Shown here: piece by piece, positions 1 through 6,887 of the stretch
Position numbering within the stretch: position 1 is the stretch's first letter
How the letters are laid out: every line of letters begins with the position of its first letter
Assembly: GCA_903906615.1 (NCBI GenBank)
Contig: CAIVKT010000069.1
Location: 1 to 10,657 of the forward strand
Reading direction: 5' to 3'
Source of the DNA: an uncultured Bacteroidota bacterium
GTDB taxonomy: Bacteria; Bacteroidota; Bacteroidia; Chitinophagales; Chitinophagaceae
Length of the DNA: 10,657 bases
Notes under the pieces: generated by a model
Databases searched by the model: none
What the model saw: the letters and a program-made list of their open reading frames with translations, nothing else
What the model was told of the DNA's origin: nothing
Made by a program: the position numbers and the translations under genes

Positions 1-28
1 ATATAAACACCTTTCTCTCTATAAATTA

Positions 29-961
29 ATGAGTAAAATTGCGCTTTCTATGTCAAGGATCAGCTTGCTTTTTCTGTGTATCCTACTGAGTGTCTTCATC
101 TCCTCCTGTGGCGATGATGCTCCCCAACATGCCGACACCCTCGGCAAAGGGGCCATAGACATATCTGTAGACGAGAGTTTTGAGCCCGTGATGGAAGATC
201 AGCTGAAGGTGTTTGACAGCATTTATCCCGATGCCAAAATAACAGTGCATTACAAGCCCGAGGCAGAATGTTTTAAAGATTATTTTGCCCATACAGCCCA
301 CCTCATTATCGTAACACGCGACCTCACTAAGCAGGAAAAAGACCAGTGCGACCAGGAGAAGATATTCCCTTCATCCGAAGCCCTGGCCAGTGATGGTATT
401 GCGGTCATTGTCAACAATGCCTCGCAGGATACCATACTGGATATGGATGCGCTTACCGGTATACTCACCGGCGTGTACAAGAAAAAATACACAGCAGTAT
501 TTGATAACCAGGGCTCCAGTACACTACGCTATCTCACAGACTCTGTGCTGCATGGCGCTAAGCTGGCCAGCAATGTATTTGCCGCAAAGAACAGTAAAGA
601 TGTGATAGATTACGTTTCAAAGACTCCGGATGCCATAGGCTTTGTGGGCATGGGCTATGTATATGCCAATGAAGATACTTCTACCGCAGGCACTTTCATC
701 AATACCGTAAAGGTGGTAGCTATGCAGGACCCTAAAGCGAAGGGTATACAATTTAACAAACCCTACCAGGCCTATGTGGCGCTGAGGTCTTACCCGCTCA
801 CCCGCAAGCTCTATTACATCAATGCGGAGAGTTACCACGGACTTGGCACGGGCTTTGCTAACTTCTTAGGTAGCCATAGTGGCCAGTTGCTATTCCTGCA
901 CGAGCATTTCTTCCCGCTCAAGGAGCAGATAGTCATAAGGGAAGCAGATATAAGGCAATAA
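29..961 (+). CDS. PstS-like substrate-binding lipoprotein
   Basis: A 310-residue periplasmic-binding-protein fold of the PstS phosphate-binding type. The N-terminus is a lipoprotein signal: a hydrophobic stretch (residues 11-24) and a lipobox ISSC with Cys27, followed by acidic GDD. The mature part begins with the family-typical GAIDISVDESFEPV (41-54), has the KPEAE segment (76-80) and a ligand-loop-like stretch NQGSSTLRYL (160-169), followed by DAIGFVGMGYV (201-211). ATG at 29 gives the longest frame; ATG at 50 (residue 8) would leave a more compact signal peptide and is a real alternative. No PstC/A/B genes are seen; instead a TPR gene follows 31 nt downstream. From memory, in related genomes this pair lies behind ExbB/ExbD/TonB genes, so a role with the TonB energy system instead of phosphate ABC import is possible. 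True ligand unknown. The gene starts 28 nt from the window edge, so its upstream operon context is not visible. Confidence 0.85.
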   Translation: MSKIALSMSRISLLFLCILLSVFISSCGDDAPQHADTLGKGAIDISVDESFEPVMEDQLKVFDSIYPDAKITVHYKPEAECFKDYFAHTAHLIIVTRDLTKQEKDQCDQEKIFPSSEALASDGIAVIVNNASQDTILDMDALTGILTGVYKKKYTAVFDNQGSSTLRYLTDSVLHGAKLASNVFAAKNSKDVIDYVSKTPDAIGFVGMGYVYANEDTSTAGTFINTVKVVAMQDPKAKGIQFNKPYQAYVALRSYPLTRKLYYINAESYHGLGTGFANFLGSHSGQLLFLHEHFFPLKEQIVIREADIRQ

Positions 962-980
962 TTTTTAAACAATAAATAGC

Positions 981-985
981 AGGAG
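981..985 (+). promoter_or_regulatory. Shine-Dalgarno-like AGGAG before TPR gene
   Basis: AGGAG lies 7 nt before the ATG at 993. A clear Shine-Dalgarno site is relatively uncommon in Bacteroidota, so it supports this start and suggests translation of the second gene of the transcript independent of the first. Confidence 0.55.
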
Positions 986-992
986 TAACAAC

Positions 993-2609
993 ATGAAAAG
1001 AATAATGATCATTGTATTAGCTATATGCTTTACGATCAGTGCGAATGCGCAGGATGGCACAGTAGATAACGGTATCAAAATGTATAACTACCAGCGCTAT
1101 CAGTCGGCGTTAAAGGTGCTTACCCCGCTTACCGCAGATGCCCGTGCCAATTATTACCTCGGCCTCACCTACCTCGCTACCGGCAATACGGCCATGGCCA
1201 ATACTACTTTCCAGAAGTACCCCGATGACCCGGCCAATATATCCGGCACAGCACGCGTTGCATTTATGAATAAGGACGTGGCCAAGGGAATGCAGATATG
1301 CAAGGACCTGGCAGCAAAATCAAAAAAGAAAGATTGGGTACCTGAAAGGTATGCCGCTGATGCGATCACCTATACCGATGGCGGCGACAATATGCAGGCT
1401 ATTGCATGGTACAAGGATGCGCTGACCAAGGGCGATGATATAGATGTGCATATAGGCCTTGCTGATGCCAACAGGAAAGTGCCCGGCGGTGGCGGCGAAG
1501 CCATGAACAACTATGATGCGATAATAGAAAAGAACCCCGGTAACTCACTGGTCTATACCCGCATCGGCGACCTTTGGTACGAAGCCCGTACATACCCTAG
1601 CGCACTGGACAATTACGCCAAAGCCAAAGCAGCAGACAGCACCAACCCGTTGCCTTACAAGGCGCTGGCAAAAGCTTACCGTGTATCCGGCTCTTACCAG
1701 AAGGCATTGGAGAACATGAAGGTATATTTAAGGCTTTCTGATAACACCCTCTCTGATAAGATAGAGTATGCAGAGAACCTGTACCAGGCGCAAAGCTTCT
1801 GCGATGCGGTGAGCTATGTAAATAGCCTCATGAATACCCCCGAGCTCACACAGCCACAGAAGATAGAGCTTACAGGTATCCTGGGCTATTCGCAGGGCGA
1901 ATGCGGCGATTCGATCACTGCCTTAAATACACTCCATACCTATTTCCAGATGCAGGATCCTAAAAGGATAAAACCGGGTGACTATTTACAACTCGGCAAG
2001 CTCTACCTCAAAGTAGGCCAACTGGACTCTGCCGGCGTTTACTACAACAAAGGCATAGCCGGCGATACCGCTCAGAACAAAACGGACATTTACCGCACTA
2101 TCGCTGATGCATTCAAAGCAAAGAAAGACTATTGCAAATCAGCCGATTGGTACAACAACCTCGTGAAAGCTAATCCCGGCACACAGGCCGGCGACTACGC
2201 ATGGCGCTCTATCATGTACTACTACTGCGGCTCTTACGATAAGGCCCTGGCTTCCAGCAATGAGTATGTAGCCAAATACCCTACGCAGCCATCTGCCCCA
2301 TACTGGCAGGCCCGCTCGGCAGCAGCAATCGATTCTGACGCCACTACCGGTGGTGCTGTAGCGTACTTTAATACTTGGCTCACACTTGTAGGCCCTACCT
2401 ATGATAAGAAGAACGACCTGAAGGGCGCTTATGAGTACCTCCTGTATTACTACTACAACACAAAGGATAAAGACAACGAGAAGAAATACAAAGACCTCAT
2501 TCTTGCCATAGACCCTACCAACAAATCGGTACAGCAGATAGACGAGGCTGAGAAAGCAGAAAAGGCTGGCGGTGCAAAGAAACCCGCACCCGCAAAAAGC
2601 AAAAAATAA
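993..2609 (+). CDS. Periplasmic tetratricopeptide repeat protein
   Basis: A 538-residue exported protein. It starts with MKRIM, a hydrophobic core and a signal-peptidase I site ending ANAQ (residue 20). The rest is helical-repeat sequence. The clearest TPR units run from about residue 185 to 250 (IGDLWYEARTYPSALDNYAKA, then YKALAKAYRVSGSYQKALENM), with weaker units from about residue 25 to the 430s. The C-terminus is a Lys/Ala/Pro-rich tail (AEKAGGAKKPAPAKSKK) that is probably disordered. It lies 31 nt after the PstS-like gene and the pair ends in a strong terminator, so they are likely co-transcribed. TPR proteins are scaffolds for protein-protein contacts; a periplasmic partner, perhaps the PstS-like lipoprotein, is inference. 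No enzymatic motif is visible. Confidence 0.88.
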   Translation: MKRIMIIVLAICFTISANAQDGTVDNGIKMYNYQRYQSALKVLTPLTADARANYYLGLTYLATGNTAMANTTFQKYPDDPANISGTARVAFMNKDVAKGMQICKDLAAKSKKKDWVPERYAADAITYTDGGDNMQAIAWYKDALTKGDDIDVHIGLADANRKVPGGGGEAMNNYDAIIEKNPGNSLVYTRIGDLWYEARTYPSALDNYAKAKAADSTNPLPYKALAKAYRVSGSYQKALENMKVYLRLSDNTLSDKIEYAENLYQAQSFCDAVSYVNSLMNTPELTQPQKIELTGILGYSQGECGDSITALNTLHTYFQMQDPKRIKPGDYLQLGKLYLKVGQLDSAGVYYNKGIAGDTAQNKTDIYRTIADAFKAKKDYCKSADWYNNLVKANPGTQAGDYAWRSIMYYYCGSYDKALASSNEYVAKYPTQPSAPYWQARSAAAIDSDATTGGAVAYFNTWLTLVGPTYDKKNDLKGAYEYLLYYYYNTKDKDNEKKYKDLILAIDPTNKSVQQIDEAEKAEKAGGAKKPAPAKSKK

Positions 2610-2614
2610 TATTG

Positions 2615-2646
2615 AAAAAGCTGCTCTGAAAAGGGCGGCTTTTTTT
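2615..2646 (+). terminator. Rho-independent terminator after TPR gene
   Basis: A 12-bp stem (2615-2626 with 2633-2644, two G-U pairs) with loop TGAAAA, the 3' arm running into seven Ts (2640-2646). It starts 6 nt after the TPR stop codon and should end the PstS-like/TPR transcript. Confidence 0.88.
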
Positions 2647-2676
2647 ACGGATATTTAACACGTAAAAGCACACACT

Positions 2677-3225
2677 ATGCAGGACCAGGAACAATTAAAA
2701 TACCCCATCGGCAAATTCGTAAGGCCCGAAAGCACGTCCGCTGATGAGCGTAAGGGATACATAGCCACCATAAAGGCCCTTCCATCGTGGATGGATGCCT
2801 GTATAGAGAACCTCGATGAGGCGCACCTCGAAGTGCCTTACCGCGAGGGTGGTTGGAACATACGCCAGGTGGTGCACCATGTAGCCGACAGCCATGCAAA
2901 TGCCTACATCCGCGTGAAGCTGGCCCTCACTGAAGATAACCCCACTATAAAACCCTACAAAGAGGCAGAATGGGCAAAGCTGGCCGATGTGGAGGCTGTG
3001 CCGGTAAATATATCCGTTACCATGCTGCACGCCATGCACCGCCGCCTGGTGGCCCTCATGGAAAGTATGAGTGAAGAGCAGTGGCAGCGTACTTACTTCC
3101 ATCCTGAGCAGCAGCGCAATGTACCGTTGTGGGAAGTAGTCGCTATGTACGCGTGGCACAGCAAGCATCATACCGCCCACATCATGCAGCTCAGGGAAAG
3201 GATGAACATACCCGTGGGCGCATAG
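2677..3225 (+). CDS. YfiT/BstA-type DinB-fold putative metal-dependent hydrolase or thiol transferase
   Basis: A 182-residue cytosolic protein with no signal peptide. It opens with the family signature YPIGKFVRPE (9-18) and keeps the motifs that supply the metal-binding histidines: QVVHHVADSH (64-73) and WHSKHHTAHI (160-169), so His67 or His68, His161 and His165 probably form the His3 site of the four-helix DinB fold. Length is as expected for the YfiT family. Bacillus subtilis YfiT (BstA) is a bacillithiol S-transferase, and many Bacteroidota make bacillithiol, so conjugation of that thiol to electrophiles is a reasonable but unproven role; the older label is putative metal-dependent hydrolase. 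It stands alone between a terminator and a new promoter. The ATG at 2677 has no clear ribosome site but gives the usual family N-terminus. Confidence 0.85.
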   Translation: MQDQEQLKYPIGKFVRPESTSADERKGYIATIKALPSWMDACIENLDEAHLEVPYREGGWNIRQVVHHVADSHANAYIRVKLALTEDNPTIKPYKEAEWAKLADVEAVPVNISVTMLHAMHRRLVALMESMSEEQWQRTYFHPEQQRNVPLWEVVAMYAWHSKHHTAHIMQLRERMNIPVGA

Positions 3226-3244
3226 CTGTTTTTCGCTATTTTTT
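3222..3244 (+). terminator. Possible weak terminator overlapping the stop codon
   Basis: ATAGC (3222-3226) pairs with GCTAT (3235-3239) around an 8-nt T-rich loop, followed by a run of Ts to 3244. The stem is only 5 bp and overlaps the stop of the YfiT-like gene, so this is tentative. Confidence 0.3.
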
Positions 3245-3254
3245 GCAGATACAG

Positions 3255-3284
3255 GTTGTTTTTTTAGAAATTCTGTTACCTTTA
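3255..3284 (+). promoter_or_regulatory. Bacteroidota-type promoter of the four-helix membrane protein
   Basis: GTTG (3255-3258), 18 nt, then TACCTTTA (3277-3284), each one base from the Bacteroidota consensus TTTG / TAnnTTTG. Transcription would start near 3290, leaving a short leader before the ATG at 3304. Confidence 0.5.
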
Positions 3285-3303
3285 AATATCCAAACGCACA
3301 GCG

Positions 3304-3783
3304 ATGAACACTGCATCTCCTTATATTCTCTATATACACAGTATACTCCGATACTTCATACTACTGGCTGCTGTGCTGGTAGTGGTGCAGAGCCTTATGG
3401 GCATGATGGGCAAAAAGAAGTTTATGCCCGGCAACAGGAAGGCCGCATTAGTGCTGCTTATCTTCTGCGATCTTCAATTACTTTTTGGCCTCGCCCTCTA
3501 TTCTATGGGCGGCTGGCTGGGCAGGCTCTCCGCGCCCGGTGGCATGAAGGACACCAAAACCCTTTTTTATGCTATGGAGCATAGCATGAGCATGATCATA
3601 GCCATTATACTTATTCACGTAGGCTACTCGATCTCTAAAAAGAATATGGACGATGACCGCAAGTTCAAGCGCCTGTTCTGGTGCTCATTCTTAGCGCTGG
3701 TGATATTCATGGCTATGATACCATGGGCAGGCAAGCAGGTGGTGGGCAGGCCCAATATCCCTACCTTGCAGACAGGATCGTAA
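3304..3783 (+). CDS. Four-helix membrane protein, 'cytochrome B'-like
   Basis: A 159-residue integral membrane protein with four predicted transmembrane helices (about 14-33, 47-67, 90-109, 123-141). A short basic loop (GKKKFMPGNRK) lies between helices 1 and 2, and a charged one (SKKNMDDDRKFKR) between helices 3 and 4. His12 at the edge of helix 1 and His93 and His105 in helix 3 could be haem ligands, which fits small Bacteroidota proteins often annotated as cytochrome B; the ligand assignment is inference. There is no CxxCH motif. The gene appears monocistronic, with its own promoter upstream and a palindrome downstream. Function is not known; a role in electron transfer is only suggested. 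Confidence 0.7.
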   Translation: MNTASPYILYIHSILRYFILLAAVLVVVQSLMGMMGKKKFMPGNRKAALVLLIFCDLQLLFGLALYSMGGWLGRLSAPGGMKDTKTLFYAMEHSMSMIIAIILIHVGYSISKKNMDDDRKFKRLFWCSFLALVIFMAMIPWAGKQVVGRPNIPTLQTGS

Positions 3784-3807
3784 CCTATGCTTTTTTCTAC
3801 ACGTGAT

Positions 3808-3840
3808 AGATTTGACAACTTTTTAAAAGTTGTCAAATCT
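3808..3840. repeat. 33-bp near-perfect palindrome, candidate bidirectional terminator or operator
   Basis: Two 16-bp arms (3808-3823 and 3825-3840) are perfect inverse complements around one central T (3824). The core reads TTTGACAACT on the left and AGTTGTCAAA on the right. It lies 24 nt after the stop of the four-helix protein gene and 42 nt before plsC. As RNA it forms a strong hairpin, but no T run follows the 3' arm, so it is not a textbook terminator. Being symmetric it could act in both directions or bind a dimeric regulator. The GTTG at 3829-3832 overlaps a possible -33 box for plsC. Confidence 0.8.
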
Positions 3841-3858
3841 TATCTGATACCACATTTG
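3829..3858 (+). promoter_or_regulatory. Possible plsC promoter
   Basis: GTTG (3829-3832), 18 nt, then CACATTTG (3851-3858). The first box differs from TTTG by one base and the second from TAnnTTTG by one base. The -33 box lies in the right arm of the palindrome, so a protein bound there would block it. Weak evidence. Confidence 0.35.
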
Positions 3859-3882
3859 CGGGACCGATAGCCTTCATAAACT

Positions 3883-4635
3883 ATGCTGCGCAAGCTACTA
3901 CAGCCATTCTATACCGCTTATGTGATCATCACCTTCACGGTAAGCATACTGGCCGCATTCCCGTTCTTTGTGCTGCTTAGTCTCGGCGATAGTGCTGCCG
4001 GGCGCAAGGCCATTTACACCATCATCAAAATATGGGCAGAGGGCTGGATGTTCTGCATCGGTATGCCGGTCTCCCGCATTGGCCCCCGCGCCCCCGCCGG
4101 GAGGTATGTGGTGGTGGCCAATCACATCTCGTACATGGATACGCTGGCCATCTTCCCCGCCATACCCGGCTACTTCCGTGCCCTGGGCAAGAAAGAAATA
4201 TCACGTATACCCATTGTAGGTTTCATTTATAAGCAGATCGTTATCATGGTCGACCGCAGCAGCCTGCACAGCCGCGCCCGCAGTATGCACCTCATGTGGC
4301 GGGTGCTGCACCGCGAGGGCAATATCATCGTCTTTCCGGAAGGTACTTTTAATGAAACACCTGATAAGGTGCTGCTGCCTTTTTACGATGGGGCTTTCCG
4401 CCTGGCCATAAACACCCAAACTGCAATATTCCCAATGATTTTCCCCGATACGGTATTTCGCTGGAACTTTACCGGCTGGTGGAAATTGTGGCCGGGCCCC
4501 AACAGGGTAGTATACCTGTCGCCCGTACCCGTAGTTGGCCTCACAATGGCTGATCTGCCCGCGCTAAAACAGCAGGTATACGACCTGATGGCCGCCGAAC
4601 TGCGCAAGTATGACTATTATAAAGACCGATTATGA
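3883..4635 (+). CDS. plsC: Lysophospholipid acyltransferase (1-acylglycerol-3-phosphate acyltransferase family)
   Basis: A 250-residue member of the PlsC/LPLAT family, which transfers an acyl group to lysophosphatidic acid or a similar lysolipid at the inner membrane. A hydrophobic N-terminal segment (12-35) would anchor it. Motif I is NHISYMD (80-86), with the catalytic HX4D pair His81/Asp86. Motif II is GKKEISRIPIVG (102-113), motif III FPEGTFN (151-157, Glu153), and motif IV is around IFPMIF (182-187, Pro184). All catalytic elements are intact and the length is normal. The substrate could be lysophosphatidate or another lysolipid such as an ornithine-lipid precursor; the sequence cannot decide. 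It appears monocistronic, with a palindrome upstream and a 141-nt gap downstream. The symbol refers to the family and not to proven orthology. Confidence 0.88.
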   Translation: MLRKLLQPFYTAYVIITFTVSILAAFPFFVLLSLGDSAAGRKAIYTIIKIWAEGWMFCIGMPVSRIGPRAPAGRYVVVANHISYMDTLAIFPAIPGYFRALGKKEISRIPIVGFIYKQIVIMVDRSSLHSRARSMHLMWRVLHREGNIIVFPEGTFNETPDKVLLPFYDGAFRLAINTQTAIFPMIFPDTVFRWNFTGWWKLWPGPNRVVYLSPVPVVGLTMADLPALKQQVYDLMAAELRKYDYYKDRL

Positions 4636-4730
4636 CGATAATACCCGCCTAAACAAACATTTTTTGGCTAAACGGCCTAAAAATTAGGATTTAATTATAA
4701 AAAATTCAGCGAAAGTCATATTTTTATCCC

Positions 4731-4757
4731 TTGACAATTCATTTGATCAATTGTTAA
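4731..4757. promoter_or_regulatory. Imperfect dyad upstream of the NUC-fold gene
   Basis: TTGACAATT (4731-4739) and AATTGTTAA (4749-4757) are inverse complements with one mismatch (a G-U pair in RNA), separated by 9 nt. It ends 19 nt before the ATG at 4777. It could be an operator or a hairpin in the leader. The first arm resembles a -35 box, but no matching -10 or Bacteroidota -7 box is clear. Confidence 0.35.
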
Positions 4758-4776
4758 CCCAGATTAAAAGGCAAAT

Positions 4777-5493
4777 ATGCAAAAAGGATCTTTAAAAATT
4801 ACTTCTACGCTCACGGCTTTATTACTTCTTGCTGTTAGTGTTCATTCTTACGCCCAGGATATAGTGAAGGTAAGGAACCAGAATTACACTTCTTATTTTT
4901 CCAAGACACAGCATATACCTGTATTGGTGGTTTATTCACTCACCCCCGATCTGTTCAACTGTATCAAAATGAAGGGTGAAGCAGGCATCAAATTGCAGCA
5001 GGACCCGCAACTGCCTGATGCTACAGCCCTCAACGACGATTACAACAACTCACTGTTTGACAACGCGCAGATGATGTCGCCTGATGTGAACACCTGCGAC
5101 AAAGATGCTTATACCGAAAGCTACTACTTCACCAACGTGATGCCGATGCCTAAAGACCTGTACAAGGAGCAATGGGAAAAGCTGCACGCCAAAGAAGTGC
5201 TGAAGACCAAGAAATACAAGAAGATAAAAGTATTTGCAGGCACCGTAGGCCGCAACTGGGTCATAGGACGCGATAACAATGTGATAGTACCGGAATGGTG
5301 CTGGAAGGTCATCTACATACCGAGCACTGATGAATACCTGTGCTACGAGTTCCACAACATAGAGCCTTACATGCCCGGCGACAAGCTCGCTAACCACAAG
5401 GTAGACATCAACACCATAGAATCACTGGCCGGCGTACACTTCGTAAATGGCATCATCTCTGCCCCATACGTTACAGCCACCCCCAACAACTAA
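4777..5493 (+). CDS. Secreted NUC-fold (DNA/RNA non-specific endonuclease-like) protein, predicted catalytically inactive
   Basis: A 238-residue protein with a signal peptide ending SYAQ (residue 27). AAAGG at 4767-4771, six nt before the ATG, supports the start. From residue 35 the sequence follows the Serratia nuclease-type fold: YTSYFSKTQHIPVLVVYSLT (38-56 region), DDYNNSLF (87-94), YFTNVMPMPKDLYKEQWEKL (117-136) and VIGRDNNVIVPEWCWKVIY (162-180). The family's catalytic DRGH is DNAQ here (95-98), so the general-base His becomes Gln98. In the ungapped stretch starting at TN (119-120), the metal-ligand Asn (Serratia nuclease N119) aligns with Tyr129, and Glu127 aligns with His137. The fold seems kept while the active site is lost. 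Cys62, Cys107, Cys175 and Cys189 could form disulfides in the periplasm. Role unknown: binding, inhibition or structural functions are possible. Family assignment is by eye and moderately secure. Confidence 0.7.
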   Translation: MQKGSLKITSTLTALLLLAVSVHSYAQDIVKVRNQNYTSYFSKTQHIPVLVVYSLTPDLFNCIKMKGEAGIKLQQDPQLPDATALNDDYNNSLFDNAQMMSPDVNTCDKDAYTESYYFTNVMPMPKDLYKEQWEKLHAKEVLKTKKYKKIKVFAGTVGRNWVIGRDNNVIVPEWCWKVIYIPSTDEYLCYEFHNIEPYMPGDKLANHKVDINTIESLAGVHFVNGIISAPYVTATPNN

Positions 5494-5514
5494 GAACTAT
5501 ACTTTTTATAGAGG

Positions 5515-5550
5515 AATGTGCAAATGCCCGTGGTGTTTGCACATTTTTTT
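5515..5550 (+). terminator. Strong Rho-independent terminator after NUC-fold gene
   Basis: A 14-bp stem (5515-5528 with 5532-5545, two G-U pairs) capped by CGT, its 3' arm continuing into a seven-T run (5544-5550). It separates the NUC-fold gene from ychF. Confidence 0.92.
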
Positions 5551-5612
5551 GTGACCAGATTGAATAATCACTAAATTATTCATATTCCATCCCATCCCAT
5601 CACTATTTCCCT

Positions 5613-5620
5613 TACCTTTG
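5613..5620 (+). promoter_or_regulatory. Bacteroidota -7 box before ychF
   Basis: TACCTTTG matches the consensus TAnnTTTG exactly and is followed by CA, a likely start near 5626 and a leader of about 20 nt before the ATG at 5646. No good TTTG is seen at the expected -33 distance. Confidence 0.5.
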
Positions 5621-5645
5621 CACACTTTAAAAATTAAACTTCAGC

Positions 5646-6746
5646 ATGGCATTACAGGCAGGTATAGTGGGCTTACCCAACGTAGGAAAATCAACATTAT
5701 TTAATGCCGTGAGCAACAGCGCCAAGGCGCAGGCCTCCAACTACCGGTTCTGTACCATTGAGCCCAATGTAGGCCAGGTGGATGTACCTGATGAGCGCCT
5801 CGCTAAGCTGGCCGAGCTGGTGCAGCCGCAGCGCATAATCCCTACTACCATAGAATTTGTGGATATAGCCGGCCTCGTAAAAGGTGCCAGCAAGGGCGAA
5901 GGCCTGGGCAATAAGTTCCTCGCCAACATACGCGAGGTAGATGCCATAGTGCATGTGATCCGCTGTTTTGAAGATGAGAACATACTGCGCGATGAAGGGC
6001 CCATCAACCCCATTGCCGATAAAGACATTATAGATACCGAGCTGCAGCTGAAAGACCTGGAGAGCGTAGAGAAGAAGATACAGCGCCAGGAAAAGCTGAT
6101 GAAGACCGGTGATGCCAAGGTAAAGAACGCTATGGCCGTGCTGCAGCAATGCCTCACGCACCTGAGCGATGGTAAGAACATCCGCGCCCTGAAACTGGAA
6201 GGCGAAGACCGCGAAGCTATTGCCGACATATTCCTGCTTACAGATAAGCCCGTGCTCTATGTAGCTAATGTAGACGAAGCAGCCCTGCTCACCGGCAACA
6301 AATACTCTGATGCGCTCGTAAAGGCAGCTACAGAAGAAGGCGCACAGGTGATCGTGATGAACAACTCAATAGAAGCGCAGATAACCGAGCTGGAAGCGCA
6401 GGAAGATAAAGAACTGTTCTTTGCCGAGTACGGCCTTACCGAGCCCGGCCTCAACCGCCTCATCCGTAGCGCCTACAAACTGCTCGACCTGGCTACCTAC
6501 TTCACCGCAGGTGTGCAGGAAGTGCGTGCCTGGACCATCCACAAAGGCTGGAAAGCCCCGCAGGCCGCCAGCGTCATCCATACCGATTTCGAGAAGGGCT
6601 TTATCAAAGCAGAAGTGATCGCCTACAACGACTACATACAATACAAAAGCGAAGCCGCCTGCCGCGAGAACGGTAAGCTGCGCATAGAAGGTAAGGAGTA
6701 CATAGTACACGATGGCGATGTGATGCACTTCAGGTTCAATGTGTAA
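5646..6746 (+). CDS. ychF: Redox-regulated ATPase YchF (Obg-family P-loop NTPase)
   Basis: A 366-residue cytosolic P-loop ATPase of the OBG/YchF (OLA1) group, which associates with ribosomes and affects stress responses. The P-loop is GLPNVGKST (9-17), the Walker B/G3 region DIAGLVKGASKGEGLGNKF (73-91). The G4 motif is NVDE (208-211), not NKxD, the change that makes YchF prefer ATP over GTP. A coiled-coil insertion lies at about 130-170 and the TGS domain at about 283-366 (YFTAGVQEVRAWTI through VHDGDVMHFRFNV). Cys36 corresponds to the conserved cysteine next to the nucleotide site. Escherichia coli has Pro in the preceding NFPFCTIEP, whereas this protein has Arg (NYRFCTIEP), perhaps a lineage variant. 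Length and motifs are complete. It is flanked by a terminator and by repeats, so it is probably transcribed alone. Confidence 0.97.
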   Translation: MALQAGIVGLPNVGKSTLFNAVSNSAKAQASNYRFCTIEPNVGQVDVPDERLAKLAELVQPQRIIPTTIEFVDIAGLVKGASKGEGLGNKFLANIREVDAIVHVIRCFEDENILRDEGPINPIADKDIIDTELQLKDLESVEKKIQRQEKLMKTGDAKVKNAMAVLQQCLTHLSDGKNIRALKLEGEDREAIADIFLLTDKPVLYVANVDEAALLTGNKYSDALVKAATEEGAQVIVMNNSIEAQITELEAQEDKELFFAEYGLTEPGLNRLIRSAYKLLDLATYFTAGVQEVRAWTIHKGWKAPQAASVIHTDFEKGFIKAEVIAYNDYIQYKSEAACRENGKLRIEGKEYIVHDGDVMHFRFNV

Positions 6747-6798
6747 GTATAGCAATTAGCAGGGATAATAGTTGATCGGAAAACAAATGAAAACATAG

Positions 6799-6857
6799 CC
6801 CACGGTTTCAACCGTGGGTAGATGTTTATAGATCTTCCTGCAACCGTTTTAACGGTT
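6799..6857. repeat. Two-hairpin REP/BIME-like element
   Basis: Hairpin 1: CCCACGGTT (6799-6807) and AACCGTGGG (6810-6818), a perfect 9-bp inverted repeat around TC. Hairpin 2: AACCGTT (6842-6848) and AACGGTT (6851-6857), perfect 7 bp around TT. They are 23 nt apart. The same design recurs at 8318-8368. This resembles short palindromic repeats scattered in Bacteroidota genomes, some linked to REP-associated (IS200-like) transposases; no transposase is present here. It may also help end ychF transcription. Confidence 0.75.
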
Positions 6858-6887
6858 TACCCTACTAGCTGCAACAACCCACCGGCA

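Noticed and set aside
2695..3339. 214-codon frame on the - strand
   Set aside because: Antisense to the YfiT/DinB gene, crosses its terminator and the next promoter, and has no signal or family pattern.
4662..4690. Terminator after plsC (GGCT/GGCC stem flanked by T and A runs)
   Set aside because: The stem is 4 bp with a G-U pair, and the T run precedes instead of following it on the + strand; too weak to call.
5742..5760. Arg in place of Pro in the YchF NYxFCTIEP motif as a functional defect
   Set aside because: All nucleotide-binding motifs and the TGS domain are intact; probably a lineage variant, which I cannot verify without alignment.
6822..6887. Upstream start of the YiiX-like gene at ATG 6822
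   Set aside because: The extra 22 codons lie within the second hairpin and spacer of the repeat element and put non-signal sequence ahead of a good signal anchor.
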